Positions 18,253 through 26,459 of a DNA stretch of 64,000 nucleotides are shown one piece after another. The stretch is taken from contig NZ_RCZJ01000001.1 of the NCBI RefSeq assembly GCF_006438845.1, forward strand, positions 620,001 through 684,000, read 5' to 3'. Made by a program: the position numbers and the translations under genes. This DNA comes from Variovorax ginsengisoli. GTDB taxonomy: Bacteria > Pseudomonadota > Gammaproteobacteria > Burkholderiales > Burkholderiaceae_C. Under the pieces are notes generated by a model, which saw only the letters and a program-made list of their open reading frames with translations, was not told the origin of the DNA and did no database searches. Numbering within the stretch: the first letter of the stretch is position 1; each line of letters opens with the position of its first letter.

Positions 18253-19758
18253 ATGACAAGCTCATCTCTCTCCAGGGCCGGCGCGCTGCGCGCCGCCTGG
18301 CTGCCGCTGGTCGCCGCGCTGGTGCTGGCCGGCTGCGCATCGACCGCCGAGCTGGCGCCGACCACCGTGGCACCGCTGCAATTCAAGGAGGCCGTGGCCG
18401 GCTCTGCGACGTCCGGCACGCCCGCGGCGCCGATGCAGAGCGCCGGCACCTGGTGGCACAGCTTCGGCGACCCGGTGCTCGACGGCCTGGTCGACCGCGC
18501 TGCGGCCAACAACACCAGCATCCAACAGGCCGCCGCCCGACTGGCGGAGGCGCGCGCGCTGGCGCGCACGGTCGATTCGGATCGCTCGCTGCAGGTCGGC
18601 GTCGGCGGTGGCGCGAGCCGCGCGCAGGGGCTCGACCGCAACCAGAGCAACCGGCCCTCGACGCTGCTCAACGCCGGCGCCAGCGTGTCTTACGAGATCG
18701 ACCTGTTCGGTCGGCTGTCGGGTGCGAGCAATGCAGCATCGCTCGACGCGCAATCGCGTGAAGCGCTGCTGCAGAGCGCCAAGCTGCTGGTGCAGGCGGA
18801 AGTCGCGCAGAGCTATCTGGCGCTGCGTGCCATCGACGACGAGCGCGCGCTGATGCGCGACACTGTCGAGGCCTACCGCAGCACGCTGCAACTCACTGAA
18901 CGCCGGCAGCGGGCCGGGGACCTCGCGGAGCTCGATGTGGCCCGGGTGCAGACCGAATTGGCATCCACCGAATCGGACGCGCTGGCGCTCGATCGCCAAC
19001 GCGCTGTGATGGAGCACGCGCTGGCGGTGCTCACCGGTGAGCTGGCGTCGAACTTCAGCTTGCCGTCGGCCCCCTGGACGACCGCATTGCCGAGCATCCC
19101 TGCAGGCCTGCCGTCGAGCGTGCTGGAACGCCGCCCCGACGTGGCGGCCGCGCAGAAGACCGTGATGGCGGCACAGGCCCGCCTCGGCGTGGCGCAGACC
19201 GCGTGGTTCCCGCAGATTTCGCTGACCGGCGGCGGCGGCTTTGCCTCGCCGGACCTCGGCGACCTGTTCAAGTGGTCGGCCCGTTCGTGGGGCATCGGCG
19301 CGCTGCTGTCTCTGCCCATCCTCGATGGCGGCCGCCGGGAGGCCGGGGTACAGAGCGCTTCGGCCCAACTCGACGGCGCCTTGGCCAATTACCGCACCGA
19401 GGTGTTGGTGGCTTTCAAGGAAGTGGAAGACCAGCTCGCATCATTGCGGCTGTTGGACGAGCAGGCTGCCGTGCAGGGCAGGGCGGTGAGCTCTGCCCGG
19501 CGCGCCACGACGCTGTCCGATTCGCGATACCGCAACGGGATGGTGAGCCAACTCGATCTGCTGGACGCTCGTCGTAGCGAACTTCGCAACCGCCGCCAGG
19601 CACTGCAGGTGAAGTCGGCCCAGTATCAAGCGACCGTCGGGTTGATTCGCGCGCTAGGCGGTGGCTGGGGTCAAGTTCAGCCGTTGGCGGCCGCGCCGTC
19701 ATCGCCCGATGCCACCCGCCTGAGCGCAGCCATGCCGAGCGCCAGCGCGCTCGAATAG
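18253..19758 (+). CDS. Outer-membrane efflux lipoprotein, NodT family (OprC/OprN-like)
   Basis: A 501-residue TolC-fold channel subunit. The signal peptide ends in the lipobox VLAGC (Cys near residue 29), so it is lipid-anchored. Two OEP repeats follow, with WWHSFGDPVLDGLV at the start of the first and ERRPDVAAAQKTVMAAQARLGVAQTAWFPQ in parts marking the second; these are typical NodT-family positions. CAGGAG lies six bases before the ATG at 18253. The four-base gap region after the pump stop and the same orientation make it the last gene of the efflux operon. The tail (about 25 residues) is Ala/Ser-rich. Confidence 0.93.
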   Translation: MTSSSLSRAGALRAAWLPLVAALVLAGCASTAELAPTTVAPLQFKEAVAGSATSGTPAAPMQSAGTWWHSFGDPVLDGLVDRAAANNTSIQQAAARLAEARALARTVDSDRSLQVGVGGGASRAQGLDRNQSNRPSTLLNAGASVSYEIDLFGRLSGASNAASLDAQSREALLQSAKLLVQAEVAQSYLALRAIDDERALMRDTVEAYRSTLQLTERRQRAGDLAELDVARVQTELASTESDALALDRQRAVMEHALAVLTGELASNFSLPSAPWTTALPSIPAGLPSSVLERRPDVAAAQKTVMAAQARLGVAQTAWFPQISLTGGGGFASPDLGDLFKWSARSWGIGALLSLPILDGGRREAGVQSASAQLDGALANYRTEVLVAFKEVEDQLASLRLLDEQAAVQGRAVSSARRATTLSDSRYRNGMVSQLDLLDARRSELRNRRQALQVKSAQYQATVGLIRALGGGWGQVQPLAAAPSSPDATRLSAAMPSASALE

Positions 19759-19916
19759 CTCCGCTGCGCCTCGGTCGCGCGGTGCCAGGGCCGGTAGTGC
19801 AGCGCATCCGATGTCTGCACGTCGCAGGCTTCGAGCAGCACCCAGTGGAACAGGCCCCTCACGGGCTCCTCGACGGTCAGGGCGATTTCTCGGGAGTTCA
19901 GAGAAGTTTTTTGCAT
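19677..19916 (-). CDS. Small hypothetical protein, 79 residues
   Basis: A short frame whose last 82 bases overlap the 3' end of the efflux outer-membrane gene tail to tail. The product has a plausible globular pattern (EEPVRGLFHWVLLEACDV, then HYRPWHRATEAQRSYSSALA), and third codon positions are G/C-rich like true genes, including outside the overlap. No strong RBS precedes the ATG at 19916. I know no family for it. It could be a real small gene or a chance frame in GC-rich DNA; the biased codon use outside the overlap tips toward real. Confidence 0.45.
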   Translation of the reverse strand: MQKTSLNSREIALTVEEPVRGLFHWVLLEACDVQTSDALHYRPWHRATEAQRSYSSALALGMAALRRVASGDDGAAANG

Positions 19917-20062
19917 TGGCAATCAGGGTACGAAACAGACCTGAAAGTTACGCAAGCTCTCGTCAAATGGCTGTCTGCGGCAGCGCCGGCCTCGCGTCCA
20001 GCCGCGCGCCCATCGTTGTAGGCGGGAGGCTTCGATCGCCGTCCTCCACGACAATGCCCGGC

Positions 20063-21550
20063 ATGAGTGAATCGGACCGGGGCGCGCGCGCCCGTTGCGT
20101 GATGGTGCTCGGCACCACCAGCGGTGCCGGCAAGAGCTGGCTCGCCACGGCGCTGTGCCGCTGGTACGCCCGCCAGGGCCTGCGCGTCGCACCATTCAAG
20201 GCGCAGAACATGAGCAACAACGCGCGCGTGGTCGCCGGTGGGGCGAGCGAGGCGGGTGGCGAGATCGGCAGCGCCCAGTACTTCCAGGCACTGGCCGCCC
20301 GCACGTTGCCCGAGGTGCGCATGAACCCGTTGCTGCTGAAACCCGAGCGGGACACGCACAGCCAGGTCGTGCTGCTGGGGCAAGTCAGTGCAGAGCTCAC
20401 CGGCCTGCCGTGGCGTGGCCGCAGTGAGCGCGTATGGCCGCAGATCGCCGCGTCGCTCGACGCGCTGCGGGCTGAGAACGACGTGGTGGTGATCGAGGGC
20501 GCCGGTTCGCCGGCCGAGATCAACCTCATGGCGAGCGACATCGTCAACCTCCGCGTCGCGCGCCACGCCGATGCGCGCTGCCTGCTGGTGACCGACATCG
20601 ACCGCGGCGGCGCCTTCGCCCATCTGTACGGCACCTGGGCGCTGATGCCAGAGGCCGATCGCGCCTTGCTCGCGGGCTTCGTGCTCAACCGTTTCCGCGG
20701 TGACGCATCACTGCTCTCGCCCGCGCCCGAGCAACTGCAGGCGCTGACTGGCGTGCCGACCGTCGCCACCCTCCCGATGTGGTGGCAGCACGGTCTGCCG
20801 GAAGAAGACGGCGTCTTCGACGACCGCAGCACGTCGAAAGGCGAGGTGACCTGCACGGTCGCCGTGATCGCCTACCCACGGATCAGCAACCTCGACGAGT
20901 TCCAGCCGCTGAAGAACGTGCCCGGCGTACGTTTGCGCTGGGTGCGCAGCCCGGCCGACCTGGCCGACGCTGACTGGGTCGTGCTGCCCGGCTCCAAGCA
21001 CACCAGCGGCGACCTTGCGTGGCTGCGTGCGCAGGGGCTCGACCGCGCGGTGGCCGCGCATGCCGCGCGCGGCGGCCGCGTACTGGGCGTCTGCGGCGGG
21101 CTGCAGATGCTGGGCGAAGCGCTGATCGACCCGCACGGCATCGACGGCAACGCGCCCGGGCTGGGTCTTCTGCCGCTGGTCACGGTGTTCGCGCCCGACA
21201 AGACGGTGCGGCAGCGCCAGGCCACGTTCGCGACCGTGCACGGCGCCTGGGCTGCGCTGTCGAACGTCGCCGCACACGGCTACGAGATCCACCACGGCCA
21301 GACCGCGGAACACAGCGCGATGGCCGCCGCAGGCGATCGCGCGCATGCCGTCATGCCCGAGGGCCTGGCTTGGCAGAACGCCGCGGGCAACGTGCTGGGC
21401 GTGTACATGCACGGCCTGTTCGAAGACCCCGCGGTGCTGCAGGCGTTGTTCGGCGCCACCGCACCCACGCTCGACGCCGTCTTCGACGGCCTCGCCGACT
21501 TCATCGATGCGCATTTCGCGCGCGGTTTCCTGTCCTCCCTGATCGACTGA
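20063..21550 (+). CDS. cobQ: Cobyric acid synthase
   Basis: CobQ (495 residues) amidates side chains b, d, e and g of adenosylcobyrinic acid a,c-diamide using glutamine and ATP. The N-terminal ATPase domain has the P-loop-like GTTSGAGKSWLATALCRWY, followed by FKAQNMSNN, which is highly specific to CobQ. The C-terminal glutamine amidotransferase domain has the nucleophile in GVCGGLQMLG and the His in GYEIHHG. ATGs at 20054 and 20063 are both possible; 20063 gives the more usual N-terminus. It heads a tightly packed cobalamin operon, three bases before cobT. I see no cobalamin riboswitch upstream. Confidence 0.95.
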   Translation: MSESDRGARARCVMVLGTTSGAGKSWLATALCRWYARQGLRVAPFKAQNMSNNARVVAGGASEAGGEIGSAQYFQALAARTLPEVRMNPLLLKPERDTHSQVVLLGQVSAELTGLPWRGRSERVWPQIAASLDALRAENDVVVIEGAGSPAEINLMASDIVNLRVARHADARCLLVTDIDRGGAFAHLYGTWALMPEADRALLAGFVLNRFRGDASLLSPAPEQLQALTGVPTVATLPMWWQHGLPEEDGVFDDRSTSKGEVTCTVAVIAYPRISNLDEFQPLKNVPGVRLRWVRSPADLADADWVVLPGSKHTSGDLAWLRAQGLDRAVAAHAARGGRVLGVCGGLQMLGEALIDPHGIDGNAPGLGLLPLVTVFAPDKTVRQRQATFATVHGAWAALSNVAAHGYEIHHGQTAEHSAMAAAGDRAHAVMPEGLAWQNAAGNVLGVYMHGLFEDPAVLQALFGATAPTLDAVFDGLADFIDAHFARGFLSSLID

Positions 21551-21553
21551 GTC

Positions 21554-22600
21554 ATGCCTCTTCTCACGCTCCCAGCCATCACCGACCTGCACGACGACGC
21601 CTTGGCCGGTCGCCTGCAACACGCGATCGACAACAAGACCAAGCCGCTCGGCGCGCTCGGCAAGATCGAGGCGCTGGCGTTGCGCATCGGCGCGATCCTC
21701 GGCGACGCGGCGCCCGTACTCGTGCAGCCGCAGATGCTGGTGTGCGCCGCCGACCATGGCCTGGCCGCGCGCGGCGTGTCGGCCTTTCCGAGCGACGTGA
21801 CCTGGCAGATGGTCGAGAACTTCCTGGCTGGCGGCGCGGCGGTGAGCGTGCTCGCGCGCCAGCACGGGCTGGCGCTGACGGTGGTCGACTGCGGCGTGCG
21901 CCGCGACTTTGCGCCGCGCGACGGCCTGGTCGTGCGCAAGGTGGCTGCGGGCACGGCGGACGCATCGGCCGGTCCGGCCATGACCGCTGCGCAATGCGCC
22001 GAGGCCATCGGCAACGGCATGGCCGTCGTTCGTGCGCTGCCGGGCAATGCGCTGCTGCTCGGCGAGATGGGCATCGGCAACAGCTCGGTGGCGGCGATGC
22101 TGCTCGCGCGCCTGGTCGGCCATGACGTCGAGGCCTGCACCGGTGCCGGCACCGGTCTCGATGCGGCAGGGCGCGCTCACAAGGCACGCGTGCTGCGCGA
22201 CGTGCTGGCGCTGCACGCTGGCGCCACGTCGCCGCTCGACGCACTGGCCGCGTTCGGTGGCTTCGAGGTCGCGACGCTTGTCGGCGCCGTGCTGCAGGCG
22301 GCTGAAGAGCGGCGCGTGATCGTGCTCGACGGCTTCATCGCGAGCGCGGCCGTGCTGGTGGCGCAGGCACTGCGGCCGAACGTCGCGCAGCGCTGCGTCG
22401 CGGCGCACGTGTCGGCCGAGCCGGGCCATGCATTGCTGCTGGCGCACCTGGGACTCGACCCGTTGCTGCATCTGGACCTGCGGTTGGGCGAAGGCTCGGG
22501 CGCCGCGTTGGCCTGGCCGCTGCTCGAGTCGGCCTGCGTCATCCTGCGCGACATGGCCAGCTTCGAGTCGGCGGGCGTCGATCGCAAGGGCGCCGCGTGA
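21554..22600 (+). CDS. cobT: Nicotinate-nucleotide--dimethylbenzimidazole phosphoribosyltransferase
   Basis: CobT (348 residues) makes alpha-ribazole 5'-phosphate from nicotinate mononucleotide and 5,6-dimethylbenzimidazole, activating the lower ligand of cobalamin. Visible family blocks are NKTKPLGALGKIEALA near residues 27-42, CAADHGLAARGVSAFPS, LLGEMGIGNSS and, toward the end, GLDPLLHLDLRLGEGSGA with the catalytic Glu region. Length is typical. It starts three bases after cobQ, and its TGA overlaps the GTG of cobS, indicating coupled translation. Confidence 0.96.
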   Translation: MPLLTLPAITDLHDDALAGRLQHAIDNKTKPLGALGKIEALALRIGAILGDAAPVLVQPQMLVCAADHGLAARGVSAFPSDVTWQMVENFLAGGAAVSVLARQHGLALTVVDCGVRRDFAPRDGLVVRKVAAGTADASAGPAMTAAQCAEAIGNGMAVVRALPGNALLLGEMGIGNSSVAAMLLARLVGHDVEACTGAGTGLDAAGRAHKARVLRDVLALHAGATSPLDALAAFGGFEVATLVGAVLQAAEERRVIVLDGFIASAAVLVAQALRPNVAQRCVAAHVSAEPGHALLLAHLGLDPLLHLDLRLGEGSGAALAWPLLESACVILRDMASFESAGVDRKGAA

Positions 22601-23376
22601 GTGCCTTGCGCCACTTTCTGCTGGCGCTGCAGTTCTTCACCCGCATCCCGGTCACCGGCCGGCTCGCGCAGTGGGTCGGCTACAGCCCGGCGATGCTGCG
22701 GGCAAGTGCGGCGCACTTTCCGGCGGTCGGCTGGGTGGTGGGTGCCATCGGCGCGCTGACACTGGCTGGCGCGCTCGCCCTGTGGCAGCCGCTGGTCGCC
22801 GCGGTGCTGTGCACAGTGGTGACCGTGCTCGTCACCGGCGCCTTCCACGAAGACGGCCTGGCCGATGTGGCCGACGGGCTCGGCGGCACCTCGAACCGCG
22901 AACGTGCGCTCGAAATCATGAGGGACTCGCGCATCGGCGCCTTTGGTGCCATCGCGCTGGTGCTGGCACTGGGTCTCAAGTTCGCCTTGCTGGCAGCGCT
23001 GGCCGGGCAGGGCGCCTGGGTCGCGTGCGTGGCGCTGCTGGCGGCCCACGTGCTGTCCCGGCTCGTGCCGCTGGCGGTGATGCGCGCGCTGCCCTATGTC
23101 GGCGCGGAAGGCGGCAAGGCCAAGCCGATGGCCGATGCGGTGAGCGGCAGTGCCGTCGGCATTGGTGTGCTGTGGTCGTTGCCGGCGGTGGCGCTGCTGG
23201 CGCTTGCAGGCGGTGCGGCGAACGGCCTCGCGGCACTGCTCGCGGCTGCGCTGGTCGGCGTCGTCATGGTGCGGCTGCTGCGTCGCCGGCTCGGCGGCTT
23301 CACGGGTGACGCGCTGGGCGCCACGCAGCAACTGAGTGAGCTCGCGATCTACCTTGCCTTGGCGGCACAGCTGTGA
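22597..23376 (+). CDS. cobS: Adenosylcobinamide-GDP ribazoletransferase (cobalamin synthase)
   Basis: CobS is a polytopic inner-membrane enzyme (259 residues, about six or seven hydrophobic helices) that joins adenosylcobinamide-GDP and alpha-ribazole (phosphate) to form the nucleotide loop of cobalamin. The signature FHEDGLADVADGLGG with acidic metal-binding residues is near residue 85, and RDSRIGAFGAIALVL follows. The N-terminal FLLALQFFTRIPV is highly conserved in CobS. The GTG start overlaps the cobT stop (GTGA), and its own stop overlaps the cobC GTG in the same way. Confidence 0.95.
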   Translation: MSALRHFLLALQFFTRIPVTGRLAQWVGYSPAMLRASAAHFPAVGWVVGAIGALTLAGALALWQPLVAAVLCTVVTVLVTGAFHEDGLADVADGLGGTSNRERALEIMRDSRIGAFGAIALVLALGLKFALLAALAGQGAWVACVALLAAHVLSRLVPLAVMRALPYVGAEGGKAKPMADAVSGSAVGIGVLWSLPAVALLALAGGAANGLAALLAAALVGVVMVRLLRRRLGGFTGDALGATQQLSELAIYLALAAQL

Positions 23377-23924
23377 AGCTCTGGCTGCTGCGCCATGCGC
23401 CGGTCGATGCCGCGGCCGGGCTTTGCTACGGCGCGACCGACCTGTCGTGCATTGCGGGCCGCACAGAGGCGGTGGCGGCGGCGATCGCACCGCTGCTGCC
23501 GGCGGACATCGCCGTGCACAGCTCGCCCCTGCAACGCTGCGCGACGCTGGCCGCCGCCGTCGCGCGGGAGCGGCCCGACTTGCTGCCGCCGAGCCTCGAT
23601 GCGCGGCTTGCCGAGATGAACTTCGGTGCCTGGGAAGGTCGACCGTGGGACGCCATTGCGCGCACTGATTTCGATGCGTGGACGGCAGATTTCGCACAGG
23701 CGCGCGCCGGTGCGCATGGCGAAAGCACAAGCCTCTTCATGGCGCGTGTCGGCGCGGCATGGGACGACTGGCTGCGTTCGAAGCGCGACGCGCTGTGGGT
23801 CACACACGCCGGCGTGATGCGCGCGGTGCTGCTGTTGCAGCGGGGTGTGCGCTGCCCCGCGAATGCCGGTGAATGGCCGCGCCAGCCGATCGCCTTCGGC
23901 GAGTGGCTGACGGTCGACGCCTAG
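23373..23924 (+). CDS. cobC: Alpha-ribazole phosphatase, histidine phosphatase family
   Basis: A 183-residue histidine phosphatase. The catalytic RH motif is in LLRHAPVD (residues about 5-12), where many relatives have RHG, and the second His is in WVTHAGVMRAV. CobC removes phosphate from alpha-ribazole 5'-phosphate or adenosylcobalamin 5'-phosphate. Its place directly after cobS with a GTGA overlap supports this over a general phosphatase. It ends tail to tail with the DUF1801 gene, both TAG stops sharing one CTAG. Confidence 0.9.
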   Translation: MKLWLLRHAPVDAAAGLCYGATDLSCIAGRTEAVAAAIAPLLPADIAVHSSPLQRCATLAAAVARERPDLLPPSLDARLAEMNFGAWEGRPWDAIARTDFDAWTADFAQARAGAHGESTSLFMARVGAAWDDWLRSKRDALWVTHAGVMRAVLLLQRGVRCPANAGEWPRQPIAFGEWLTVDA

Positions 23925-24391
23925 ACCTTGCCCCAGCCCGGCAGCGCGGCCGCCTGCCGGATCCACGTCGCCATCTGCGCTTCATCGAAGTCGTCCTCGT
24001 GGACGTCGATCCAACGCGCCTCCTCGCCCGTGCCGCCGGTGGGAGCGGGTTGCAGCGAGGTGCCCTTGAAGAAGGTCACCTTGACGTAGTTCTTGAAGAC
24101 GTGAAAGCCCAGCAACCAGCCCTGGCCATCGATGCCGTAAAAGGGCGAGTTCCACTTCACGGCCTTGCGGACGTGGGGAATGTTGTGCACGACCAGCGCG
24201 TCGAGCCGCTGTCCAATGCCGCGTTGCCAGCCCGGCATGGCCGCGATGTAGGCCTGCACCGGTGCGTCGCCGTCGGCCTTAGCGATCTGCGGATTGCCGC
24301 CGGAAAGCAGGACCACCGGCTTTGCTACGGCCACCTTGGCGGCGACCTTCCTGGCCGGTTTCGATGTTTTTCTGGCGGTGCTGTCGCTCAT
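23921..24391 (-). CDS. DUF1801 domain protein
   Basis: A 156-residue cytoplasmic protein. The first 30 residues are basic and Ala/Lys-rich; the remainder is a DUF1801 domain (YdhG/YjbR-like fold), with HNIPHVRKAVKWNSPFYG as the typical core and GFHVFKNYVKVTFFKG after it. Relatives are annotated as iron chaperones by analogy to frataxin-like fold proteins, without firm support. It lies six bases after nth on the same strand and is probably co-transcribed with it. Confidence 0.85.
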   Translation of the reverse strand: MSDSTARKTSKPARKVAAKVAVAKPVVLLSGGNPQIAKADGDAPVQAYIAAMPGWQRGIGQRLDALVVHNIPHVRKAVKWNSPFYGIDGQGWLLGFHVFKNYVKVTFFKGTSLQPAPTGGTGEEARWIDVHEDDFDEAQMATWIRQAAALPGWGKV

Positions 24392-24397
24392 GGTGTC

Positions 24398-25042
24398 TCA
24401 GCCTTTCGGTGCCGGCGTCTTCGGCTTGTAGTCGCAATACCGCGCTACCGCGCATTCCCAGCACTTCGGCTTGCGGGCCACGCAGATGTAGCGCCCGTGC
24501 AGGATGAGCCAGTGGTGCGCGTGAAGCCAGTACGCAGGCGGCACGCGCTTCTCCAGCTTCAGTTCGACCGCCAGCGGCGTCTTGCCAGGCGCCAGGCCGG
24601 TGCGGTTGCCGATGCGGAAGATGTGCGTGTCGACGGCGATGGTCGGCTCGCCGAACGCCACGTTGAGCACCACGTTGGCCGTCTTGCGGCCGACGCCCGG
24701 CAGGGCCTCCAGCTCGGCACGCGTGCGCGGCACTTCGCCGCCGTGCAGCTCGACCAGCATGCGGCAGGTCTCGATCAGGTGCTTGGCTTTGCTGCGGTAC
24801 AGGCCGATGGTCTTGATGTAGCCCTCGAGCCCTTCCACGCCCAGGTCGTAGATGGCCTGCGGCGTGTTCGCGACCGGGTAGAGCTTACGGGTGGCCTTGT
24901 TCACGCCCACGTCGGTGGCCTGCGCCGACAGCAGCACGGCGGCCAGCAGCTCGAAGGGCGTGGTGTATTCGAGTTCGGTCTCCGGCGTGGGGTTGACCGC
25001 CTGCAGCGTGGCGAAGAAGGGCTCGATGTTCTCTTTCTTCAT
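24398..25042 (-). CDS. nth: Endonuclease III
   Basis: Nth is a bifunctional DNA glycosylase/AP lyase for oxidised pyrimidines (214 residues from this start). The helix-hairpin-helix LPGVGRKTANVVL contains the catalytic Lys, and VDTHIFRIGNR contains the catalytic Asp. The C-terminal 4Fe-4S loop has the exact spacing Cys-x6-Cys-x2-Cys-x5-Cys. The ATG at 25042 lies seven bases after the stop of the HipA-type gene; an ATG at 25072 would overlap that gene and add ten residues. Both genes appear co-transcribed. Confidence 0.95.
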   Translation of the reverse strand: MKKENIEPFFATLQAVNPTPETELEYTTPFELLAAVLLSAQATDVGVNKATRKLYPVANTPQAIYDLGVEGLEGYIKTIGLYRSKAKHLIETCRMLVELHGGEVPRTRAELEALPGVGRKTANVVLNVAFGEPTIAVDTHIFRIGNRTGLAPGKTPLAVELKLEKRVPPAYWLHAHHWLILHGRYICVARKPKCWECAVARYCDYKPKTPAPKG

Positions 25043-25049
25043 GACAGGC

Positions 25050-26399
25050 CTACTCGGCGATTTCGGTGTCATGAAGGCGTTGCGCCGTCGTCGTCACGCC
25101 GTCGAAGATCGCTTGCGCCAGCGCCGGCGGAAAGCCCTCGGGCAACTCCGCCTCGACGGTACGCAGCACGCCGGGCAGTTGCTGCAGCAGTTCGTCGCAC
25201 AGCGCGCGCGCGTCGCCCAGACCCGCCAGCTTGGCGACGCCGTCCCAATGCCGGGCCTGGATATCGACCAGCCCCCAGTGCGCGCTCTTGGCGCGCAGCG
25301 CCATCGCCAACTTCGCTTTTTGTTTGGCGAGCTGGTGGGCGCCGCCGCCGATGATCGGCCAGGCCGAGAGCACGTCGTAGAACGGCGTCAGGCGGTAGCT
25401 GTCGCCACGCTCCAGGAAGATCGAGAAGTTCTTGGCGTGGCCGTCGGTGGCGGCCAGCAGCCAGAACACCATCTGCGCCTTCACGAAGGCGGTCTTGTCG
25501 GCCAGCGCGTTGGCGCTGGCGTCGAGCACCCGCAGGATGTCGCGCATGCCGGGGCCGCCGTCGGCCTCGTACTTCTGCGCGCCGGGCAGGCCGAGCGCCT
25601 GGCAGAAGTCCTCCTGCGGCAGCCGCGCGATCCATTCGGCATCGGTGCCGGCGTTCTGCAGCGCACGGTCGAAGCGCTGCACGGCCAGCACCTTGCGCTC
25701 GCCGAAGGTGGCGATGTCGCAATGCGCCGTGGGCAGGCCGAAGGCCGTCATCACGCGCGAGCAGAGCCATTCGTTCTCGACCGACTGTGGCATGTCGGCC
25801 TGCATGTTGCCCACCAGGCCCAACGGCAGCTTGAGGATGTGCGTGGTCGGCGTAGCGCCCAGCGGGCAGAACCAGTCATCACCGCGGCGCAGCAGCGCGG
25901 TCTTTTCCTGCGCGCCGGCGATCGCGACACGCGGGGCATCGCCCGCACGGTCGATCGTCGTGGCAGCGTCGATGACGCGGCCGATGGCCGCATCGTCCAG
26001 CAATGTCGCTTCGATCCGATCGACGCCATCGGGCGTCGAACCAGGGGCAAGCATCTGGATGGCACCGGCGCAGTCGCTGCCGAAGAGGGTCAGCAGATCG
26101 AACGCGTCGGCCTCTGGCTGGCGAACACTGGCGCGCCAACGCTGCCGGATGGTGTCGCTGTCAGGCAGAAGGTTGTCGAACCAGTCGCGCACAGCCGGAC
26201 CGGTGTGCGCGGTGTTGCCCGCTGTGAGAGGCAGGGAGAGCGAGAGCGGTGTCGCCGAAGCCGATGTGGCCCATGCCTCGGCGTACTGGAAGCGGTGTTC
26301 GCCCTCTCGCACGGACCATTCGCCAACCATCTGGCCGTTGCACCAGGCGACCAACGGGTCGGGATGTCGCGCGCCGCGGCGCTTTTTGGGGGAACTCAT
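25050..26399 (-). CDS. HipA-type serine/threonine kinase without HipB partner
   Basis: A 449-residue kinase similar to E. coli HipA along its whole length. It has the N-subdomain with LSLSLPL and NLLPDS, the glycine-rich loop IAGAQEKTALL (160-170), the ATP-binding Lys190 in HILKLP, the catalytic Asp319 and Asn324 in TDGHAKNFS, and Asp342 in FYDVLSAW. E. coli HipA phosphorylates GltX and is shut off by autophosphorylation of Ser150, just before the loop; here that residue is Ala159. No hipB-like repressor gene lies upstream: only 60 bases separate it from the divergent aminotransferase gene. It is followed by nth. Confidence 0.88.
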   Translation of the reverse strand: MSSPKKRRGARHPDPLVAWCNGQMVGEWSVREGEHRFQYAEAWATSASATPLSLSLPLTAGNTAHTGPAVRDWFDNLLPDSDTIRQRWRASVRQPEADAFDLLTLFGSDCAGAIQMLAPGSTPDGVDRIEATLLDDAAIGRVIDAATTIDRAGDAPRVAIAGAQEKTALLRRGDDWFCPLGATPTTHILKLPLGLVGNMQADMPQSVENEWLCSRVMTAFGLPTAHCDIATFGERKVLAVQRFDRALQNAGTDAEWIARLPQEDFCQALGLPGAQKYEADGGPGMRDILRVLDASANALADKTAFVKAQMVFWLLAATDGHAKNFSIFLERGDSYRLTPFYDVLSAWPIIGGGAHQLAKQKAKLAMALRAKSAHWGLVDIQARHWDGVAKLAGLGDARALCDELLQQLPGVLRTVEAELPEGFPPALAQAIFDGVTTTAQRLHDTEIAE

Positions 26400-26427
26400 G
26401 GGTGGGTATTTTGCGTTGCGGCTTCGT

Positions 26428-26444
26428 TGGACAATAAGGGTCCA
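26428..26444. promoter_or_regulatory. Dyad in the divergent hipA-like/aminotransferase spacer
   Basis: The perfect inverted repeat TGGAC-N7-GTCCA sits in a 60-base spacer between two divergent genes. ACAATA within it reads TATTGT on the minus strand, a possible -10 for the kinase gene. Position and symmetry suggest a repressor operator; no cognate regulator is identified. Confidence 0.4.
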
Positions 26445-26459
26445 GAAAGTGAGACCTCC

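Noticed and set aside
19917..20062. Cobalamin riboswitch before cobQ
   Set aside because: The spacer is only about 145 bases and I could not find the conserved B12-box or its pairing partners.
26400..26459. A hidden hipB upstream of the kinase gene
   Set aside because: Only 60 bases lie between the two divergent starts, too little for even a small helix-turn-helix protein.
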